From assembly GCA_947095585.1 (NCBI GenBank), contig OX352763.1, positions 116,353,908 to 116,417,907 on the forward strand: a stretch of DNA of 64,000 bases, given 5' to 3'. The notes under the pieces are model-generated. The model worked only from the letters and a program-made list of their open reading frames with translations, did not search any database and was not told the origin of the DNA. The translations under genes were made by a program, and so were the position numbers. The DNA comes from Nephrocerus scutellatus. Lineage: Eukaryota > Arthropoda > Insecta > Diptera > Pipunculidae. Shown piece by piece: positions 9,201 to 18,114 of the stretch; position 1 is the first letter of the stretch, and each line of letters opens with the position of its first letter.

Positions 9201-11437
9201 TGAAGCGTGCGCGAATTATATAAAAAAAAAAAGACGCTCTTGAGACCTACAACAGACTCCTAAAGACACTCATATAGCTCAAAAAAGCCGCTCAAAAAAC
9301 CACGGAAAAGATCCTCAAAAAACATCCCAAAACACTCACGAAATACCACCCAAAAGAAACCCAAAGCATTCCCAAAAGACCACCACATACCCACAAAGAG
9401 ACTCGATTCCCGAAATACCTCCAAAAAATCGCCAAAACTCTCCCAACAGATCCTCAAAATACCCTCAAAAGACTCCCAAAGTACCACCAAAGGACCTCAA
9501 AATACACCCCAAAAGCCCTCCGAAAGACCCCCAAAGAGACTCCCAAAACACCCTCAAAAGACACCCAAAATACCTCTTAAAAACCCACAAACCTCTCCAA
9601 AGAGTCCTGAAATACCCTCAAAAGACTTCCAAAAGACTACTCCTATCACGTTTAGAGACTGGCCCTTCTATCAAAAAATCACTTCTGCATGATATTAGTA
9701 AGCATTCTCCTTTTACTCGTTCCACTTCAAGTGTAATTTATGTTGAAAAACGTTTAGTGGTTTGTGTTTTGGATATTGGGTCGATCAGCACTGCGTAAAG
9801 GACAGTGAAAAATATAAATCATCATAGGTCTGTTCCCGTACTTAAAAAGTAGTAATAATTATTTTACCACTTTTTACTCAAAAGCGTTCCCATACTCGAA
9901 AATGTGGTAAAAAAGAGCGGCAAATGGATAGTAAGTTCATTTCCCCTCCATGCGAATTTTGCCGATTTTTACTACAAAAATTTCTGTGTGTAACATGTGA
10001 ACATTCTGTCAAAAACGAATTTATTGACCACGAACTAATGTGGCGTTCGTTTTTTCCTACACTTTGTTAATGAAGTGCACTAATTTTTGGCGCTAATTTG
10101 AGAAATTAAGTGCAGTATTTTTGCACTTTTTCTACCAAAAGAAAGACACATGACTAACTTACTTGTGAATGTTGAATTTTGCCGTAATGGATATTGACAG
10201 TTTCTACCAAGCCAACAATTTTGTGGTCTTATGCGTTCCCGTACTTTTTGTGCTTGCTCTCTCTGAAAGATTTTTTTGTCAGTTTTCTCTTTTGCTAAGT
10301 TTTACTACAAAAAGTACGGTAACAGATCTCATGTCGCACTTTCGCAACGCTCTCAATTTTACCATCTACTCAACGCGCCAAAAGAAGTATAACTTCAATT
10401 TTCATTAAAAAAAACCAAAAACAGAATTTTGTTCATTCTTTTATAAGGTGCTTCTTATCTTATGAATCGACTTATATGCATGCAAAAAGACCTCTAATGT
10501 ACCGTTATCTTCTTTTGAATATTTTTTAAATTTTGATTTTATATTAACCACAAGCTACTCTCTAACTGTCACCATAATTTGTTTTTCCTTTTTTGACATA
10601 TAAATGGAGAAATATTAACTTTATCTCCCAAAATGATGTGCTAATCTAATCTAGTGCACCGCAGTGTATTTGAATAACTTTCGGCGAAACTGTACCGCTT
10701 ACCGCTGCATGACAAGATACTGTTTTAAATTTGCTCTTAATGGATTTGTAATAGCAAGGGAAAGGTCCAGCTATTATAATTACATTGAAATAAATTATTT
10801 ATGCAATATGTACTTCGAGACCTTTCATTTGACAACTCATTCATAACTGTGCGAGGTATGACTTGTAGTTTTCTCAGAATTTAAAAAGAAGTTTAGGATT
10901 ATTTATAGATTTACTAATTTATGCAAAATGTAGTTGGTTTTAAACGAAAGCAAAACTCGTTCTATTAAAACAAACAATACATTCATTCAGTTACCGCTTA
11001 GTCGCGCCTAAAGAAGTTTCGCTTCAACAAGCTATGTATTATATAACGTTTATTCCTGCAGTTGATAATTCCTTTCCCACTGTAACAATGCATAACAAAA
11101 ATATTAAGGCAACAACAACGGAAGTAATGGGTTTCCAAGTACACATTTGTTGTTGTTTACATTAAAACAGATTTCAAGGCTAGATGGAACATCCTAACAC
11201 AAAATAACGGATTCAACATAGAATGGCGTTTTTTTAAAGAAATAATGGATTCAACAAAAAATTTTATTATTGTTTTTAATTTTGTTAATAAATAAAAAAA
11301 AACTTACCACCAAATGACAAATGCACTTGCTCCGGTTGATAATGGAAAACCTTTTCCACTTCACAGTTGACCAACGAAAATTGACAAAACGTGAATGCTA
11401 CCAGCAGCACAAATACGAACTTGAACTTGAGCAGCAT
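6285..11437 (-). CDS. Purple acid phosphatase (type 7), copy B; five exons
   Basis: Complete gene model of 445 codons. Minus-strand exons: 11437-11308, 7692-7535, 7466-7123, 7056-6498, 6431-6285; total 1338 nt, all joins in phase with GT-AG sites. Residues 1 to about 26 form a signal peptide (MLLKFKFVFVLLVAFTFC), then a fibronectin-III-like domain (QPEQVHLSFGDNPGEIVVTW) and the catalytic domain. Metal ligands: D142 in GDMGNE, D171 and Y174 in GDFAY, N206 in GNHEE, H289 in YGHRPMY, H337 and H339 in AHEHSYER. The family hydrolyses phosphate monoesters outside the cell or in lysosomes. Intron 1 is 3.6 kb and holds repeats (7925-10671); the other introns are 55-70 bp. No polyadenylation signal was pinned down. 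Symbol withheld; the Drosophila relative I recall is CG1637. Confidence 0.93.
8158..8490 (+). mobile_element. Mariner/Tc1-type transposase relic in a partial tandem repeat
   Basis: Plus strand 8205-8385 reads VTSDAIIGPYCYE, VATVTSQRYRAMLRGFL and, after one stop, QDGASPHTARASL. This is the segment around the second catalytic Asp of IS630/Tc1/mariner transposases. A 90-bp flank starting GTGTCCGAAAA at 8161 recurs at 8389 with slight changes (VTSDAKIEPYIYEN), so the fragment carries a partial tandem duplication. No ends were identified. Confidence 0.65.
8865..9640. repeat. Low-complexity minisatellite, CCCTCAAAAGACTCCCAAAA type
   Basis: Irregular short units of about 10-12 bases (CTCAAAAGACC, CCCAAAATACC) run across this span, interrupted at 9045-9236 by a Jockey-like 3' end. 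A second shorter array of the same kind lies at 18770-18950. The open frames in it are by-products of the purine/pyrimidine skew. Confidence 0.8.
9045..9236 (+). mobile_element. LINE family D (Jockey-like) 3' end with poly-A
   Basis: Plus strand carries TCATAGACATCTCC and CTTAACGCC..CTGTGCCAAGC, then GCGTGCGCGAATTATA and a run of A at 9223-9233. The same text in the same order ends the minus-strand element at 52290-53225, which is likewise closed by poly-A. Only the last 190 bp are here; it interrupts the minisatellite array. Confidence 0.7.
9823..10332 (+). mobile_element. MITE-like element family N, copy 1
   Basis: About 510 bp. The left end ATAGGTCTGTTCCCGTACTT is mirrored by an imperfect inverse at 10310-10332 (AGTACGGTAACAGATCTCAT). 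A second GCGTTCCCGTACTTTTTG motif lies inside each end (9887 and 10226). There is no coding capacity. It shares its internal sequence with the oppositely oriented copy at 12386-12820, for example GTGAATGTTGAATT. Confidence 0.6.
10333..11307. other. Rest of phosphatase copy B intron 1
   Basis: AT-rich intron DNA with no coding frame. It holds the right end of the inverted-repeat-bounded segment at 10645-10671. From 10672 to 11307 nothing recognisable was seen. Confidence 0.35.
11308..11437 (-). CDS. Phosphatase copy B, exon 1 (signal peptide exon)
   Basis: A 130-nt coding exon: start codon at 11437, hydrophobic leader KFVFVLLVAFTFCQF, then HYQPEQVHLSFG and one extra G before the donor GTAAGTT (11307 downward). 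The next exon begins AC at 7692 after TTGCAG, so the split codon is GAC and the joined protein reads LSFG-D-NPGEIV, as expected for the family. A TATATAG-like motif lies about 35 bp upstream of the ATG (near 11471), of uncertain meaning. Confidence 0.88.
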
Positions 11438-11822
11438 TTTAGAAGATTCTTATTAAAAGTTTTACGTGACTATATAAACATAAAAGCAATAAAATTACAT
11501 CGAGCACATAACGAACAAAAAAAATTGTTTTGCTGCAAATTAATAAAGAAGACTCGTTTATTGATTTGGTCTTTATTTGGATCACAAAATAAAAAGAGCC
11601 AAATCCGCTTTGTGCGCTTTGTTAAGCTTTGTGTTTGCACTGAACTATGCAGTATGAGTATGCACTTATGCAGTATAATAATAATAAAAATATAAATTTT
11701 TAACTCGCTGAGTTCTGAATTAAACATAAACAGCTGATTGAGTTTACGCGTCAAACGAAAACTAATTCAGGGTTACTTTTGCCTATGTACCACAGAAAAT
11801 GTAATAGATTATTTCAATAACA

Positions 11823-11992
11823 GACTGAGTGTTTTTTATTCGGAGTTTCGGAGAAATAATTAAACTCTGAATTCAGATTTTTGTTTTTTTTTTATTCTCC
11901 GAGATATCTTTTTTCTCTGAAGCGTTCTTCTTAACGCTCCAATAATTCTCGGATATGATCTTTTTACTCTGAAAAAATATACAGAACATTTC
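11823..11992 (+). mobile_element. MITE-like element family K, partial copy
   Basis: The stretch GAGTGTTTTTTATTCGGAG, TTCGGAGAAATAATT and ACGCTCCAATAATTCTCGGA is found in the same order on the minus strand of the complete element at 17408-17705. The far end is missing. It lies in the promoter side of phosphatase copy B, about 390 bp upstream of its start codon. Confidence 0.55.
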
Positions 11993-12095
11993 TTGACAGC
12001 TTCTTGGTAATTTTTCTTGGTTTATTTTTGCCAAACTAGTTATGGAACTGGTTTATTAGTTTATAGCAGTTAACGAGTTTACTACAGCTTATTTT

Positions 12096-12372
12096 GACAG
12101 ACACTTGGTGACGGTCCTTGGCGTTGCGGTCGAAGGCCTAGTTGCTCGCGATCATTTGTGTTGTGCATGTATATTTTTCACATACAATTCAATGCCGTAC
12201 CCAAACGGCTAATTGAGAAGCTTTCCGTGAAAAGTTATTACTCTCGGACGTTAGTCAGATATTCGCGAGAGGTGGTACACCGTGAAAAATACTTTTGGTG
12301 TTACTGGGATTCGAACCACGAATCTCATTTTCAGCAGTCATGCAGTTATCCACTGAGCCCCAGAGGGAGTTT
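12096..12372 (-). mobile_element. tRNA-derived SINE, copy S1 (diverged)
   Basis: On the minus strand the head has an A-box-like GGGGCTCAGTGGATA and a B-box GGTTCGAATCCC, followed by CAGTAACACCAAAAGTATTT and a body shared with copies S2 (48775-49067) and S3 (52565-52864). It is the most diverged of the three and lacks the AT-rich tail seen in the others. It lies between the divergently transcribed phosphatase and MED22. Confidence 0.75.
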
Positions 12373-12385
12373 TTAAGGCAAGCCG

Positions 12386-12820
12386 ATATAACCTATTTCG
12401 TTACTTATGTTTGTTCATGTACCCCCACGTTTCGATTTTAAATACTTTCACTTCAAAAGTACGGGAACGCTTTAACGACAACATTTTTGTCTTGGCAGAA
12501 ACACTCAAAATTCCTTTAGCCAGAATTCAACATTCACGTGCCAAGCAAAATGACATCAATTGTTCATGTTAGTAAAAAGAGAGGTAAATCTCCCAAAATA
12601 AACAGATCTGTGAGAGGCGATTTCCGATCTTTTGTAGTTTGTTATTTAGGAATAACAAACAACTTGACATCCAAAAATCAATCTATGCCAGATTTTTTCC
12701 CAATTTGAATTTAACATAACTTACTTTATATTTTCTGCCTCTTTTACTACTTTTCCGAGTATGAGATTCGAGAAAAAGATTTCCAAATTTTTTTATTTTT
12801 AAGAACGGGAACAGACCTAT
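12386..12820 (-). mobile_element. MITE-like element family N, copy 2
   Basis: The right end (AAGAACGGGAACAGACCTAT, 12801-12820) is the inverse of the left end of copy 1. The other end near 12386 is decayed. Internal AAGTACGGGAACGC at 12458 and TTCAACATTCAC match copy 1 in reverse. It stops 140 bp before the MED22 start codon, so it abuts or supplies part of the MED22 promoter. Confidence 0.55.
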
Positions 12821-12960
12821 TGTTTTTTGTTATTTTCTTAGCTGTCAAACGTAAGTGACATGCGGATTGATAGTTGTATTCAGCTTCAGTGTTTTTGTTT
12901 ACTTTTTATTAAAAATATGTTTATATAGAGAAACAAGAAAAACTAAAGCAAATTTACAAA

Positions 12961-13497
12961 ATGAGTATAAGTCGTGCGCTACCGCAATCAAAAGAAGCTC
13001 TTCTTAAATCATATAATACTCGCTTAAAGGAAGACGTGAAGAGTATGCTGGAAAACTTCGAAGGTTGTCCTCATTGTAAGCAATCAGGGAATTTCACAAA
13101 AAATACATTACTAATTGCAGAAATAGTTAAACTCGCCCGTGGAGAAGGTGATTCACAAATTTCAAAGACTACACAATGCGAACAGGACACATATGAAATG
13201 CAAGTTCGCGCTGCAAATATTGGTAAAGATCAGGATAATATGGAATACATTTAAAATATAATATATCGTTCAATCGCAGTGCGGGCTGGTGAATCTCTGA
13301 TGAAGCTTGTCTCAGACATTAAACAATATCTGATTTTGAACGATTTTCATTCAGTTAACGAAGCAATTACATCAAATTCTCAACTCTTCCGATCCACACA
13401 AATAGAATGCGACAAGAAACTAATGAAACTGCGTGATGAAATGGCCGTGGATTTATATGACTTGGAAGAAGAATACTACACAAGCATTAATAAGTAA
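12961..13497 (+). CDS. MED22: Mediator complex subunit 22 (MED22)
   Basis: Head-module subunit of Mediator, which links activators to RNA polymerase II in the nucleus. Exons 12961-13063, 13121-13222 and 13280-13497 join to 140 codons, close to the fly family length. The protein opens [19 protein letters not shown] and has SMLENFEEIVKLAR across the first junction, [40 protein letters not shown] and the acidic end [15 protein letters not shown]. It is predicted helical and coiled. Intron 1 is only 57 bp with an unusual donor (GTTGTC). It is in frame and free of stops, so retention would insert 19 residues. Intron 2 (13223-13279) has a standard GTAAAG donor and CGCAG acceptor. The gene is divergent from the phosphatase and convergent with the ARF gene. 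Confidence 0.93.
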
Positions 13498-13555
13498 AAG
13501 TTATCATTGAAAGGTCAAATAGGTACAAGTGTTTTATTTACAATTTGGAAACGGA

Positions 13556-13561
13556 AATAAA
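13556..13561 (+). terminator. MED22 polyadenylation signal
   Basis: AATAAA 59 bp after the stop codon, with a second AATAAA at 13575-13580. Position and sequence fit a short 3' UTR. Confidence 0.7.
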
Positions 13562-13581
13562 AGATGTTTCTTTAAATAAAA

Positions 13582-14101
13582 TCGTTGGACTTCATTATTT
13601 TAGGTGCATTGAACCTCGATTATGATCGCTTAGTCGACTTTTGCGGTTACGAAGAGTGTTGACACCTTGCTGTAGGTACTTCTTATTAATAAATATAATT
13701 TTAAATGCATAGGGATGCAATTAACCGTACCTTCCACCAACTACGCCCTTAGCTTTCACCTTCAGCCCCTCAAATCTTTACGTTTTAGGTTGTATAGCAC
13801 AACATATTTGCATGACCGTTCTTTTGGGTTTCCGTATGCTCCCTTAAAGGACAACAATTAATAGAAGCATTAACCAAAAAGCACGTTGTTTAATTTGATA
13901 TTAGTATTTATTTATTAATATAATCTTTAATTATATTTAACAGTTTGGAGGATTAAGAGTATTTCTTTTGTTATACAAAACTTCAATTTAATTCCCTCCC
14001 AAACAAAGATAATTAATACTAGATTCAATAGATAAGAGCTATAATTTAGTAAATAATTCAAAGTTTGTAATTACACCAGATGCAAATATACATCGTCAAT
14101 A
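13582..14101. other. Convergent intergenic region, MED22 / ARF
   Basis: AT-rich sequence holding both 3' ends. On the minus strand AATAAA (13912-13907), about 190 bp after the ARF stop, is the likely polyadenylation signal of that gene. No other feature was recognised. Confidence 0.5.
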
Positions 14102-14647
14102 CTAGCGCTTTCTCTTAGCCAACATCATGGATATATAATCCAAACCCTCATATAAACCATTTCCATTGGTAGCACAGGCACCCTGCACATACCACGCTTG
14201 CCTTATATTGCGTAAATTCATTTTATCGGCAATTTCTGTTGTGTTCATCGCGTTGGGCAAATCCTGTTTATTAGCAAACACCAAAACAACCGCTTCGCGT
14301 AATTCATCGCGCTCAACGAGACTTTGCAATTCCTCTGCGGCCTCTTTAATGCGTACACGATCTGATGCATCAACAACGAAAATTATTCCAGCTGAATTCT
14401 GGTAGTAATGATACCACAGTGCACGGATTTTATATTGGCCTCCAACATCCCAGACAGTGAATCGTATATTCTTATAGTCAACTGTCTCCACATTAAAGCC
14501 TATGGTCGGTATTGTCGTTATAACTTCACCCAGTTTTAATTTGTAGAGGATTGTTGTCTTGCCAGCGGCATCCAGGCCAAGCATTGCGATCCGCACATCT
14601 TCCTTGCCAAAAAGACGCGATAGAAGGTTGGATAGTGTTATACCCAT
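14102..14647 (-). CDS. ARF-family small GTPase, intronless, class I/II ARF-like
   Basis: A 181-codon single-exon gene with the standard ARF length. Gly2 allows N-myristoylation (MGITLSNLL). P-loop GLDAAGKT is at 24-31, switch I TIPTIGFN at 45-52, WDVGGQ at 66-71 (catalytic Gln71 kept), NKQD at 126-129 and CAT at 158-160. ARFs recruit coats and lipid-modifying enzymes to Golgi and endosomal membranes. Switch II departs from the normally near-invariant family text: residue 72 is Tyr where Asp is usual, 76 is Ala where Pro is usual, and 79 is Tyr where Arg is usual. The C-terminus is basic (AKRKR). Absence of introns with an intact frame suggests a retained retrocopy of an Arf102F/ARF4-5-like gene, now diverged. 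ARL5 was considered but the sequence is closer to ARF proper. Confidence 0.92.
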   Translation of the reverse strand: MGITLSNLLSRLFGKEDVRIAMLGLDAAGKTTILYKLKLGEVITTIPTIGFNVETVDYKNIRFTVWDVGGQYKIRALWYHYYQNSAGIIFVVDASDRVRIKEAAEELQSLVERDELREAVVLVFANKQDLPNAMNTTEIADKMNLRNIRQAWYVQGACATNGNGLYEGLDYISMMLAKRKR

Positions 14648-15599
14648 TATTTTTGAATTTCTTATCTTTGACTGTTAATCGATTTTATATTCTTTAATAA
14701 TAAAAATAAGAGAACTTTCACTAATGACTAATTACAACGCACGATGTCGACAAAGCAATCAAACAAATAAAAATGAATTTCACGACTACTGCGAATATTT
14801 ATATCAGCCATCGTCGCCAAAATGCATTACGTGGTCTTTAAAGTGAATCAGTGTTGTGATTCGTTTAAGCTTTTGCGACGTTAATTTACCGGCATTAGTT
14901 CCACTTCCCGGAAACCCACGGTGTGTCAACATAACTTTTCTATTGCTGAATAATTGGTGAGCAGAACAATCTGATCCCACAGATAAAAGCTTTAGGGTAA
15001 CTTTTATTGCTGAATTGATTAATAAGTTCAGTATTTTGCATTTGATTAGCAAACTCAAGAATTGGACTTAATTACCAAACTTCTTATCTAACAATGTGGG
15101 TACCTCGGCTTCAGCGATTAGTGCGATTGATTTCATGGTTCGAATCCCAGGAATACGAATGTAGTTTTTTTCATTTTTATAAATCTTTGTTGGGGCTGTC
15201 AGTTGTTCTCAGCAAATCGAAAACGAAGAGCGAGAATTTTTCGTTTACATTGTTTTGTTGCATCAACAGTCACTATGCTCTCACAATGAATAACTTATGA
15301 CTTAAAACTTAAACCTTAGAATAGCTCGCCATAAGTTTGAAGTTCTGACAGCAAAGTTTTAAATTGTGACAACCTTCATTGTTATTATATTGAGGTGTTA
15401 ACAACAACAAAAACAAATATTTCACATCCGTTTCGAAATGTTGCTTACTTCATTCTGTATATCTTCAAAAGTTTGTAAACTTAAGAACTAAGATCTATCA
15501 ACATAACGAAGAGAATTTTTTTTGTCAAAACCAAAAACCATCTGTAAGTCTTAAGTTTTTATTGTCAGAGATTGCCAGAGCAAGGTCTTAGTGCTTTCA
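14648..15599. other. Region upstream of the ARF gene
   Basis: No recognised coding frame. Near 15130-15142 the text GGTTCGAATCCCAGG is a good B-box with no convincing A-box before it; it could be a decayed tRNA-derived SINE but is not supported further. TATA-like and AT-rich runs only. Confidence 0.35.
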
Positions 15600-15722
15600 G
15601 TGAACACAAATAGAATGATAAATTGTGCCACAATTGGCATCAGTTGTTGGTGTTAGTAAGAAGAGGTGTAAATCTCCCAAAATAAACAGAACTGTTAGAG
15701 GCGATTTCCGATCTTCTGTGGA
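15600..15722 (-). mobile_element. MITE-like element family N, fragment copy 3
   Basis: The block GTTAGTAAGAAGAGGTGTAA, then ATCTCCCAAAATAAACAGA and AGGCGATTTCCGATCTTCTG, repeats an internal part of copy 2 (about 12560-12635) in the same orientation. No ends are present. Confidence 0.55.
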
Positions 15723-16090
15723 GGTGGATGATGATTATAGGCTATAGGACATCTACCTCCCCCTTCCCACACCATCCGGTGAAATCCGAAATTTCAATAT
15801 CAGTCACATTTACGAACCGATTTTAATGAAATTTTCAATGTATGTATATTATTGGCAGGTGGTGAAAAGATATAGGCTATAGTAGCCCCTCTATACACCC
15901 TTAACCGTTCCTGGACAGCTATGAAAAATGTAAATATGAGGCACATTTACAAACCTATTTTTATGAAGCTTTTAATGTGTATTATTGGCCTTTTGGGCTA
16001 TAGTACTGGGAATATAGGGATCATAAAATTTTAACAAATTTTTATAAAATTTTCAATGTAAATTATTGGCAGGTGTGGAAATGTTATAGC
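15723..16090. repeat. Tandem repeat, about 135-bp unit
   Basis: About three imperfect units. Each holds ATATAGGCTATAG-like text, CACATTTAC.AACC, then ATGAAATTTTCAATGTA and ATTATTGGCAGGTG. A related phrase (TTATAGGCTATGACACACCC) starts the next array region at about 16619. Confidence 0.6.
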
Positions 16091-16675
16091 ACAGATAATA
16101 TAATATACAGATGCCGCATGCCCATGCATTGAATTGAGGAACATCGAATTATATCTGCCTGCTTGACCATCTTCGAATTATTTGCAATTGTTAATTTCAA
16201 AAAAGTACTTGGGTGTAGTTTATATATGCAACTCAAATTTTATAAAGGGTGGGCAATTTAAAGGTTTGTTTTTAAATCAGGAGGAGCAAAAACATGATTG
16301 TTTCGTGCCGCGGAATATCAGACTGACGAGCTGTCAAAATTTCATGCAATTCGTTCAAAAAAGTGTTGACATAGCCTATGATTTAAAAACAAACTTCTAA
16401 ATTGCACAGCCTTTATGTCGAAGTGGAATATACTAGACATGAAAAAGAATAAGTGAACTTGGGTGGAGAAGTGTAAATGGAAAATAAATTTTAGGTTTGT
16501 GTATACGATTATTTAAGTTACATAATTTGACAATAGATGGCATATAAATACATCATATAATTTGTGAACAAAGCATCTGTTCATAAGCGTAAGACATCTA
16601 GGTATTTATTATCTTTGGTTATAGGCTATGACACACCCTCTACCCTGGAGTTTATGTGAGCTAGTAACTAACGCG
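16091..16675. other. Unassigned AT-rich DNA
   Basis: Contains an imperfect inverted pair: GCAATTTAAAGGTTTGTTTT near 16252 and AAAACAAACTTCTAAATTGC near 16385, about 150 bp apart with arms of roughly 20 bp. This could be the two ends of a small foldback element. No protein-like frame was seen. Confidence 0.35.
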
Positions 16676-17240
16676 CCGCACTCGCGACATGCCTCAAACG
16701 CGGGATATCAAAATGGTCCCTGACATTAAGCCGCTCACAAAATGTCAGCACTATTGGTCGTGTGGAAGGTGGTTAAAAAGGACCTCAAAGAAGTCGAAAA
16801 TAAAATTTAACCCATTACACGCGCTACATGCGACACGCGTCAAAAGAGGACTATCCAAATTAGCCCCTGACATTGAGCCGCTTACAAAATTTCAGCCCTC
16901 TTGCAGCCTTGCGAAAGGTGGCTAGAAAAGACCTGGAGAAAATTACGCAATCTAACCATCACACGTGCCACACGCGAAACGTAACACGTGGCATACTTGG
17001 GATATAAAAATGCTATTTTGGACTTAGACACTCACAAAATTTCAGCTCTATAGGTCGTGCGGATGGTGGTTTAAAAGGACGTCAAAGAAGTCGAAAAAAA
17101 ATGTCAACCCATCACACGCGACACACGTCTTACGCGGAATATAAAAAATATTGTTATTTTGTGAGTGTCTAATCACAAAATTTCAGCTCTAGGTCGTGTG
17201 GAAGTTGGTTAAAAAGGTCTTCAAAGTAGTCGAAAATACA
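16676..17240. repeat. Tandem repeat, about 145-150-bp unit
   Basis: Four imperfect units, marked by CACAAAATTTCAGC near 16735, 16881, 17034 and 17177 and by AAAGAAGTCGAAAAT and CACACGCGACA. Unit identity is moderate, so the array is old. Confidence 0.75.
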
Positions 17241-17407
17241 GACAAAAAGGAGTTAAGTGAAATAAAAGTTTTTAAAAAGAATGCGTTCCGACCATTCCAA
17301 ATAAATGACCAAAATGGGAACAAAACATAATGTACATAATGAAAAAAAAACCTTTTATGTCAAATTTATAATGTTTAGAATTTTCGGGATAAATAAAAAA
17401 ACCCGAT

Positions 17408-17705
17408 GGGCGTGTTTTTTATATATGTCGGAGAAATTGAATTGAAAAGTTATATTTCCGATGATAAATCCGATAACTTTTTTCTCTGATCAGATCTGAC
17501 AAAAAAAAAATTGATGTGTTTTTTTAGTATGAGATAAAACTTTTATTTCTTACGTTCTGTTCTGAATATTTTTTCAGATTATCCGAATATCCGAGAATTA
17601 TTGGAGCGTAAAAAAACAACTCAGAGAGCCAAAAGGCAAATTTCAATTCTGACAGTTAAATTATTTCTCCGAACTCCAATTACTCCTACATAAAAAAACA
17701 CGCCC
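17408..17705. mobile_element. MITE-like element family K, complete copy
   Basis: 298 bp between GGGCGTGTTTTTT and its inverse AAAAAAACACGCCC, with the inverted similarity running imperfectly for about 30 bp (TCGGAGAAATT versus its mirrored partner). There is no coding capacity. The trinucleotide GAT occurs directly outside both ends and could be a 3-bp target duplication. A partial second copy is at 11823-11992. Confidence 0.65.
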
Positions 17706-18062
17706 GATATTTTATCGTGCTCTACAGTATCGACACAATATGATCCACTCATTACCAAGCTAGTGCTGTCAGAATAGATCAAATTGGATTCTGTGGTTTT
17801 GGTTGCCCATCACACAAGTTAATAGTGTACTACATACTTCCAATAACATGTGATACAAACAGCTGTTTCCTGTCAATATGTCCATTGTGGCATATTGCTC
17901 AGTTTTCAGTTTCGTTTTCCCGGTGTGCGCGAAAGTGAAATTTCTTTACAAAATAGTGACAAGAATTCTGTAAATTAACGATTGTTTTAAGTGAATTACA
18001 CGCAAACCAAATAAACTATTTAACATTTTAACTTCAATAATTGGTTTATAAATACGGAAGCG
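17706..18062 (+). promoter_or_regulatory. Upstream region and 5' UTR of tko
   Basis: AT-rich, with an initiator-like TCAGTTTC near 17906 and no TATA box at a standard distance. The stretch up to the start codon at 18063 is presumed 5' UTR. The assignment is positional inference only. Confidence 0.4.
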
Positions 18063-18114
18063 ATGAATTTTTTGCGGCAAGCATTCAGCATTACGAAACA
18101 GTTCACATGCAATG
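18063..18114 (+). CDS. tko: tko exon 1
   Basis: 52 nt: the start codon and 17 codons of mitochondrial leader plus one base, followed by the donor GTAAGTG. Recognised because MNFLRQ and ITKQ match the N-terminus I recall for the Drosophila protein. Too short to be found as an open frame. Confidence 0.85.

Larger units (their letters stand above)
7925..10671. mobile_element. 2.7-kb segment bounded by 27-bp inverted repeats
   Basis: The ends 7925-7951 and 10645-10671 are inverted copies with very few mismatches; the core is ACACTGCGGTACACTAG on the left and its complement on the right. They sit inside intron 1 of phosphatase copy B. Inside are a mariner-type relic, a pentamer-rich CCCAAAAGAC array, a Jockey-like 3' end and a MITE-like element. 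It may be a non-autonomous DNA transposon that later collected other insertions. I saw no transposase clearly belonging to it and no certain target-site duplication. Confidence 0.5.

Noticed and set aside
9260..9490. Minus-strand frame of 76 codons rich in Phe, Trp and Gly
   Set aside because: It is translation of the CAAAAGACC minisatellite; the protein is as repetitive as the DNA and has no other support.
15100..15160. Possible tRNA gene or SINE head (GGTTCGAATCCCAGG)
   Set aside because: Good B-box but no A-box at the right distance and no cloverleaf by eye; left as a note only.
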